Shown here piece by piece: positions 58,250 to 64,000 of a stretch of DNA of 64,000 bases. The translations under genes were made by a program, and so were the position numbers. How positions within the stretch are numbered: the first letter of the stretch is position 1; the number at the start of each line of letters is the position of its first letter. The notes beneath the pieces were generated by a model, which did not search any database, was not told where the DNA came from, and saw only the letters and a program-made list of their open reading frames with translations. Source of the DNA: Zingiber officinale (lineage: Eukaryota; Streptophyta; Magnoliopsida; Zingiberales; Zingiberaceae); contig NC_056000.1 in assembly GCF_018446385.1 (NCBI RefSeq), forward strand, positions 52,236,722-52,300,721, written 5' to 3'.

Positions 58250-60354
58250 TCCTTGTCAACTCTCTATTTTCATTTTCTTTTGCTTGTCACCTCACCTGCC
58301 CATATGCATAGAATCACTCACTACTTCAGAGTGCTGTTTGAAATTTTTGCAAATATACAATGTTATTGCTTGAGACTTTTAGCTTTTTTTCAATGAGTAT
58401 ATAGTTGAATGTTTTTTTGTCTATGATTTGTATTGTTACATTAGCAACTCCATAGATGGAAGAGGTGCTGCTCCTGTTACTCTTGTTGATCATGCATTTT
58501 GCAGCATTTGGCTGTTCCATGTTTCCTATCAAATATTAAATGTCCATTAGTGTTGAGAGCACTGCTCTATTGCTATTTAGGAAGTTTATTTATCTCAATC
58601 TTTTACAATGAACTCTATGACACATAGCTAACACTTAAAAAAGAGATTTGGAAGATTTATGTATTGCTAGTATTATAGCTGTGAGTAGAGTTCAAGTCTT
58701 ATGGAAGGGATAAGACAGTCTAGAAAATTTTAAATGGTTGGGACTCATGGTTATACATCCTATGTATGTTTAATTGTAAATTTAGTCTCATTGGAGGATG
58801 AGCAATTCTCACTTGTTTAGTAAATTATGTTTACAATTGTTACATTAAAATACTATCTTTATGTAGTTATAAAGGATAACTCAGTATATGAAGCTTTCGT
58901 CAATGCAGAGTTATGGAGAAGAGTTCAATGTTCATTGCACGTAGTTTTACTTACATTGCAAAAAGTTATTTTCATAATTCGAACTTGGGATCATCAGGTT
59001 ACATGAAAATAACGTTGTGCCAAAACTTTCCTATTATCCTTATGTAGTTGTTTACATATATTAATGGTGCATTTCGTTCGTAAGCATAACTATTCTATTC
59101 TCACAATTCACACAAAATAAATGTTTCTTGATGGAAGTTTAGTTTTCTTAACTATTTATTGCTTCATTTGAAGGGGTAGCTTTTCCTATTCTATTCCATT
59201 ATCTAAAAAAACTACTTTGGTCAATGCTACAAAAATATTTTTAAAAAGTGGGATTGATCAAGTAAGCCGAGTTGGTCAAATAGGCCAAAATTGAATTGGG
59301 CGAGTTGAACAAATTGAGAGAATGAGTTCTTGATGGTAAAACACCTTTGATGATCTCGCACTTATCGAGTGCGAGGTCCCATTGTATTTGGGTGCTATAA
59401 CTTGAGGAGAAATAGATTGGACTTTTCTTAATTGACATTAAATATTAATTCTTCGAACTGATGATCAATTTGATTTTATAATTTATTTTATTAGTCATTA
59501 GAATAAATCAGAAGACGCATGATTTAGACAATCCGCTTCACAAACTCCCATGATCTCAACAATTCTATTGTGGAATAGCTTACAAACCATCTTCTATTAT
59601 GTTATTCATGAGAAAATGGTTACACTAGTATAATTATTACAACAGTTTTAGAATAACATATTTTTATAAAAATCAAAATGACATTTCAAATTAAAAGAAA
59701 CTAACTTTTCTTAAGAAAAAAAAACTAAAAAGATGTCTGAAATATTTTATTTTCAAAATATCTTTTATTTTAATATTGTTATAGTAACTATCAATAATTA
59801 CTACAAGTAGAATCTACTGAATAATTGCTACAATGGTAACCGTTATGATTAATTGTTAGAAACTATTATATAGTTAGTGCTATAATATTATTATAGTATT
59901 GTAATATCTATTTAGTATATTCTATAACTATTTTAAAATAATTTTAATTAATTTAAAGTTATTTTGATGACTGCAGCAAATATTTATAGTATTAGTAGTT
60001 TTTATAATTATTTTAAAGTAATTTTGTTTAATTTAAAATTATTTTGATAAAATTTAAATAATTTCCGATGATATATTCTTTTAAAACGAAAACGTCTTTT
60101 TCATGATTTATAAAATTTGAGGTGTTCTATTTTTATTTTTATTTTTGTTATGTTTTGATTTTGTTTTTGTTTTTGTTTTTGTTTTTGTTTTTTTTTTTTA
60201 AATGATGCCATTGTTTTTGACGAGCACGAAGCAGGGTGGGCGTGAGTCCAAAAAGAGTCATCGTTACGGCAATTCGATCAGAGCATTTCCCATTCATATC
60301 CAGAGTAATTCGTCGGAAGGTTCGAAAAGTGGGATGACATGTAAGCATTGAATA
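58250..60354. other. Intergenic and 3' UTR region
   Basis: The first few hundred bases are the 3' UTR of the DUF1218 gene; no AATAAA is obvious. The rest is AT-rich without recognised genes. A (TTTTTG)n-type microsatellite lies at 60125-60200. Confidence 0.55.
60125..60200 (+). repeat. TTTTTR hexanucleotide microsatellite
   Basis: TTTTTA then TTTTTG repeats ending in a T run. Confidence 0.85.
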
Positions 60355-60364
60355 GAATATAAAA
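60355..60364 (+). promoter_or_regulatory. TATA-like box of the MFS-like gene
   Basis: GAATATAAAA before an A-run, about 230 bp upstream of the start codon. Confidence 0.4.
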
Positions 60365-60586
60365 AAAAAACATCAGAAACGACAAAATTGAACTGCAGGC
60401 TTCGAAATCTTTTGGTCACCAGCTTACGAAATGGCGTACGCTTGGTCCACTAGTATAATCGGAGATGCCTCCGTCGACGCAAACTAAGCTTGTGGCGACC
60501 TCGGAAATTCCACACCACAAGACCCGCACCTCAGCGGCTCGGCCTCCTCGCCTTAAATCCACCTTCGACAACCCACCGCTGCAGCC

Positions 60587-62311
60587 ATGGCTGAGACGCC
60601 GAGCGCCCACGACGGGCGCGACGAGTCCACGGCCACGCCCCGCAGCAATATGCTGGCAGAGCTCATCGTAGAGGAGGACGAGAGCAAGAGCTCAGAGATG
60701 CAGCGGCCGCCGGCGAAGGCCGCGGCGGAGAATGTTCTGGCCGTCGTGCCGGCCGACGCGCCGCACCCGCCGGCGGCGCTGGAGCTCGCAGTCTGGCACC
60801 TGTTCAGCTTCAGCTCGTACTTCGTTCAGGCGTTCCTCCTGCCGGTGCTCTTCCCTCTCATGATCACTCAGCGAGCTTGGCCGGCGTCCACGGCCCTGCC
60901 TTCCTCGCCGGGCTTCACGGAAAGAGGCGTGCGGTGCTCTCAGACGGAGATGTTCCTGTGAGTTCCTCGCGCATCTATGCAATTTCTTCGATTTAGAGAT
61001 CGTGATCGACAAAAATGACTCTTGTTTGAGTGCAGATATCAAAGGATCGTCTCCCACTCGATCGTGATCGGCGATTCCGAATTTTCTCCGCTGCAGTGGA
61101 CCACGATCTCATGGGCCGCCGGCATCGCGGTCGCCGTCCCTGTTTTCACGTTCATAGCGCACCACCTTGACCACGGCGATCACCAGCCGGTGATACTCAT
61201 TGGCACCATCGTGGGTGGCGCCCTCTGCTGCCTCCTCACCGGCTTCTTCAACACCAACTGGCTCTTCCCAGTCTTCATCGCCGTCATCGCCTTCTCCAGC
61301 GTGGTCGGCTCCGCCGCCCACGTTCGCCACCTCGCCCTTATGGTCAGAGGCCTCAGAATCGGCACCACGCGCCGCTCCCCTCACGTCGGTAGCTTCCTTT
61401 CCTCGCATGGGACCGCTGTCGGCTCGCTCGGCGCCGCCGTCATCGCCGCCTTCACGTACCATATGCTCCGCCGCACCGATCAGCTCACGAGCTTGTGGGT
61501 GGTCTTCATCTTCAGCGGCCTCCAGTGGCTCACCGGCGTCGCCCACGCCGCTCTCTCAATCCGGCCCGGAGCGAGTTTGCTATCCGCTCCGACGTATCTG
61601 GAAAAATCCGCTCACGTTCTCGCCGTGTTCAAGTACCCGCACGCCGTCGCCGCCCTCGCGGCCTCATTCTTCTCCTCGTTCGCGTGCATGTGCATCTTCG
61701 CCGGAGGCACGCTCTACATCATCGGCGACCTCTGTATCCGGCCCCTGATTTTTCTCTTCCTCTGGCTCATCTACTTCACCTTCCCATTGGTGGCGCTTCC
61801 CCTGTTGCATCCGCTGCAGCTCTCCATCCGGGCCGACTCGGTGCGCATGCAACTCCTCGGTTTCTTTATGGCGGCGCTCACGTCGGGGCTCGCCTTCTAC
61901 TTCAAGGATCAGAACTGGGCGCACGCCAACATAATCGTGGTGGGTCTCCTGCAAAGCGCGGCCAACGGAGTGCTACATGCGTCGGAGAAGGCACTGCTGG
62001 TGGACTGCTCGCCATCGGGCAAAGAGGGGGCCTTCGCCATGTGGCTGGCGTGGTTGTGCGCGGCCGGCGAGTGCGTGGGGTTCGCCGTCGGAACCTCCTC
62101 GCCCGGGAACATCAAACCCACTTTCGCTGCAGCGTTCTTGGCCGCCTTCGTGGGAGTGTTTCTATTGATCTTTGGCAACGTTAGCAGTGTGCAAGGGATG
62201 GCGGAGACCGGGCATGTGAGTGAGGAGGTCGGAAAGGGGGAGAGACCGGCGGGGTTGACTGCTGCAAAATTGGCGCAAGGAGCGGAAGGAAGGGGACTCG
62301 TGTCTGTTTGA
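60587..62311 (+). CDS. MFS-like multi-pass membrane protein, two exons, unknown substrate
   Basis: Exons 60587-60957 and 61036-62311, with a 78-bp GT-AG intron in phase 2, give 548 aa. The start codon sits in a strong plant context (GCAGCCATGGCT). Residues 1-70 are hydrophilic, acidic and Ala/Pro-rich (probably cytosolic). Then come about twelve hydrophobic segments from WHLFSFSSYFVQAFLLPVLF (near 70-90) to the C-terminal FAAAFLAAFVGVFLLIFG. Between them are short charged loops such as VRHLALMVRG and SPSGKEGAF. The C-terminus is a polar tail. The topology and loop pattern suggest the major facilitator superfamily. I recognise it as a conserved plant protein type but cannot assign a substrate. 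Coding GC is very high compared with the AT-rich flanks; antisense open frames are shadows of this. A polyadenylation signal follows at 62415. Confidence 0.85.
60958..61035 (+). other. 78-bp intron of the MFS-like gene
   Basis: Begins GTGAGTTCC, ends GAGTGCAG. Splicing joins CT to A to give Leu and continues with YQRIVSHS in frame. Without splicing the first exon ends at an immediate TGA. Confidence 0.85.
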
Positions 62312-62414
62312 ATTGGTCAGTTGGCGTTTGGTTCGTTAATTACTTCATGACTTGGTAATTACTTCGCAAACAAGTTTGTTCTTCAGTTTAATAAGAATTT
62401 ATTTAGATTCATTC

Positions 62415-62420
62415 AATAAA
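62415..62420 (+). terminator. Polyadenylation signal AATAAA
   Basis: Canonical hexamer 104 nt after the stop codon of the MFS-like gene. Confidence 0.5.
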
Positions 62421-62631
62421 AAAAATTAACAAAGTCAAACTCGTTTAATAAACTTATATATATATAGTTCATTAATATTTATAAATAAAAATTATATATT
62501 ATTCATGAGTTATGTTTGTTCCTAGTTGAGATAGTCAATGGATAAGTAACCTGTAAGTTATTTTCTATGTTAACTGTCACCAATCATCCGGAGGTCGTCT
62601 AGGATACTTGTCGATCCTAGGGTATCCATTA
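62421..62631. other. Short intergenic stretch
   Basis: AT-rich, no gene; separates the MFS-like gene from the transposon at 62632. Confidence 0.5.
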
Positions 62632-63042
62632 GAGCACCTGTATTGGTATATTTATGGACTGTTATAACGTTCAATGAATGTTAAAATCAGTGTAGCGCAA
62701 GAATTAATTGGGTTGAGCCCACACAAAGGCATGAACGTGTTCAATTCATTGAACGCGTTCAATGTCTTTTTTTTTTTTTTTAATACCTATGGCACACCAC
62801 AAACATTTTAGAGAGAGGAAATAACGTTGAAGAAAATAAAAAAAATCCCTATGGCCCACCACAAACTTATTATCTCTATGGTCCACCATAAACTTATTCT
62901 ACAATATATATAATCTATTAAAAAAATTTAAAAAATCAATTAGACGTTGGGAAACAACGGCAACGCAATGGATAGTTTTTTATTTTCAACGGCTATTTCA
63001 AATTTCAACGGATAATTTTTTTAAAAAATATAAAATTTCATC

Positions 63043-63050
63043 TATAAATA
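63043..63050 (+). promoter_or_regulatory. TATA box of the transposon ORF1
   Basis: TATAAATA, 69 bp before the ATG at 63119, giving a 5' leader of about 40 nt. Confidence 0.65.
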
Positions 63051-63118
63051 CTCATTACCTTATTTCAATCTTTCAACACCTAAATCACTCTAAAATTCTT
63101 CTCTTATTTTCCTCCAAA

Positions 63119-63871
63119 ATGGATGAAAATAATCGAGAATTTTTTAGAAATTTTGTGAATTACCAAAATTTGCCAGAAAAAAATCCTTCTCCTCAAAATT
63201 CACAAAATCCATCAAATTACCCATTTTTTCCATATCCACCAAATTATCCACATAATCCATATCCACCAAATCCATACGGTTCATATCCACCAAATTATTC
63301 GTATAATCCATATCCACAAAATTATCCATCTATTCCACATGCAACCGGTATGCCTTTTACATCTCCGGCGGAAAATGAGCCGTTTAGTCCGACTTTTGTT
63401 CCAGAGACTCAATTGTCTGACCGTGAAACCCCAATTGAGCTCGTAAATTTGGAGAAGGTGGATTCCGACACTGCAGGTAGAAGAAAGCGGTCAACATGGA
63501 GTAAGGTTGAAGATGAGGTTTTAGCAAGATCGCTTGTTACTAGTAGTGATGATCCAATAATCGGCAATGATCAAAAGGTGGATGCTTTCTGGGGACGTAT
63601 TGCAAGCTACTACAATGAGAATCATCCTCCAAGTACACCAAATAGAATTGCTAGTGTCATACGATCGCACTGGCACAATACCATACAAAAAAAGGTATAT
63701 CGCTTCAACGCAAATTACAATAGTGTTTATAGTGTGTATCGTAGCGGCCACAGTGATGAGGACATATTACGGCTTGCATATGAAAAGTATCGCGAGGAAA
63801 ATAATGGCATTGCATTTAATCTCGAGCATATATGGAGAATCATAAAAGATCGTCCAAGCTTTACTCCATAG
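63119..63871 (+). pseudogene. PIF/Harbinger ORF1, Myb/SANT-like DNA-binding protein, with an early stop
   Basis: 250 codons to a TAG at 63869. Features: Pro/Tyr/Asn-rich low-complexity region (33-73), basic RRKR (121-124), then a Myb/SANT-like domain (about 125-190) with tryptophans at 127, 158 and 185 and the wording WSKVEDEVLARSL. Proteins of this type are often annotated 'glutathione S-transferase T3-like' in plants and belong to PIF/Harbinger ORF1, which binds subterminal repeats and helps the transposase (family knowledge). After the TAG the same frame stays open to the window end with typical ORF1 wording (VGTKKARTSESG, then acidic DLDEEETRP). The TAG is therefore probably a nonsense change in a longer ORF, and a single C-to-T change from CAG would explain it. 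The end after 64000 is not visible. Confidence 0.7.
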
Positions 63872-64000
63872 TCCGTTGATCACCTTGTTGGCACGAAGAA
63901 GGCAAGGACCTCGGAGTCGGGGGTAAGCAATACCTCATCTAACCAAGATGCGAGTCTACATGTAGACCTAGATGAAGAAGAAACTCGTCCAATGGGTCAG

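Larger units (their letters stand above)
62632..64000 (+). mobile_element. PIF/Harbinger-type DNA transposon Q, left part
   Basis: The probable terminal repeat GAGCACCTGTATTGG starts directly after TTA (62629-62631), the usual target duplication. Subterminal TTCAATG/CATTGAA repeats lie at 62672-62768, and an ORF1-type Myb/SANT gene with its own TATA box follows. The transposase gene and right end would lie beyond the window. Confidence 0.65.

Noticed and set aside
61109-62184. Antisense and alternative-frame ORFs over the MFS-like gene
   Set aside because: Composition shadows; the plus frame has about twelve hydrophobic segments and a correct splice junction.

Overview
The window is nuclear DNA of a flowering plant with a large, repeat-rich genome. 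Genes have spliceosomal introns and canonical TATA boxes, and long nested LTR retrotransposons fill most of the space. Two genes (the C2H2 zinc finger and the MFS-like membrane protein) have very GC-rich coding exons in AT-rich surroundings, as in commelinid monocots. I lean to Zingiberales (ginger/banana order), but that is an inference and no species is claimed.

Only three ordinary host genes are supported: a ZAT-type two-finger C2H2 repressor on the minus strand (18506-19324); a DUF1218 / MODIFYING WALL LIGNIN-like four-TM gene on the plus strand in three exons (46610-58249) with a first intron of about 10.6 kb; and a roughly twelve-TM MFS-like protein in two exons (60587-62311). A PIF/Harbinger-type DNA transposon starts at 62632 and runs off the right edge; its Myb/SANT-like ORF1 carries an in-frame stop.

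Layout. 1-2540: four blocks of tandem or degenerate repeats, probably retroelement interior. 2541-5833: poorly recognised, probably old LTR material. 5834-9963: 3' part of LTR element K, with a spliced ORF of the putative plant transposon protein type, a long spacer and a complete 3' LTR. 9964-14770: copia pol remnant J with its short 3' LTR, split by solo LTR L. 15772-17344: PIF/Harbinger-like non-autonomous element P. 18506-19324: zinc finger gene. 20088-20765: TIR element. 21152 to about 44010: a nested stack. Gypsy-like LTR H is split by copia-A (21228-42636, minus). Copia-A is split by copia-B (30486-41613, minus), itself split by solo LTR C (37210-39764), and by a 160-bp hAT MITE D (23367-29625). 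D is split by solo LTR E (23426-29519), which is split by solo LTRs G (23712-26438) and F (27557-29090). Target-site duplications can be read at every level from A inward. 45407-46097: a foldback element and a tRNA-derived SINE. 47538-52990: a gag-only Tat-like gypsy element M inside intron 1 of the DUF1218 gene.

No operon-like functional link between the host genes is seen. The main biology here is transposable-element nesting, LTR promoter architecture and a TE-inflated intron. The most unusual pattern is that LTRs of several families each carry a family-specific cluster of short palindromic words; in five of the six families the cluster lies just upstream of a TATA-like box.
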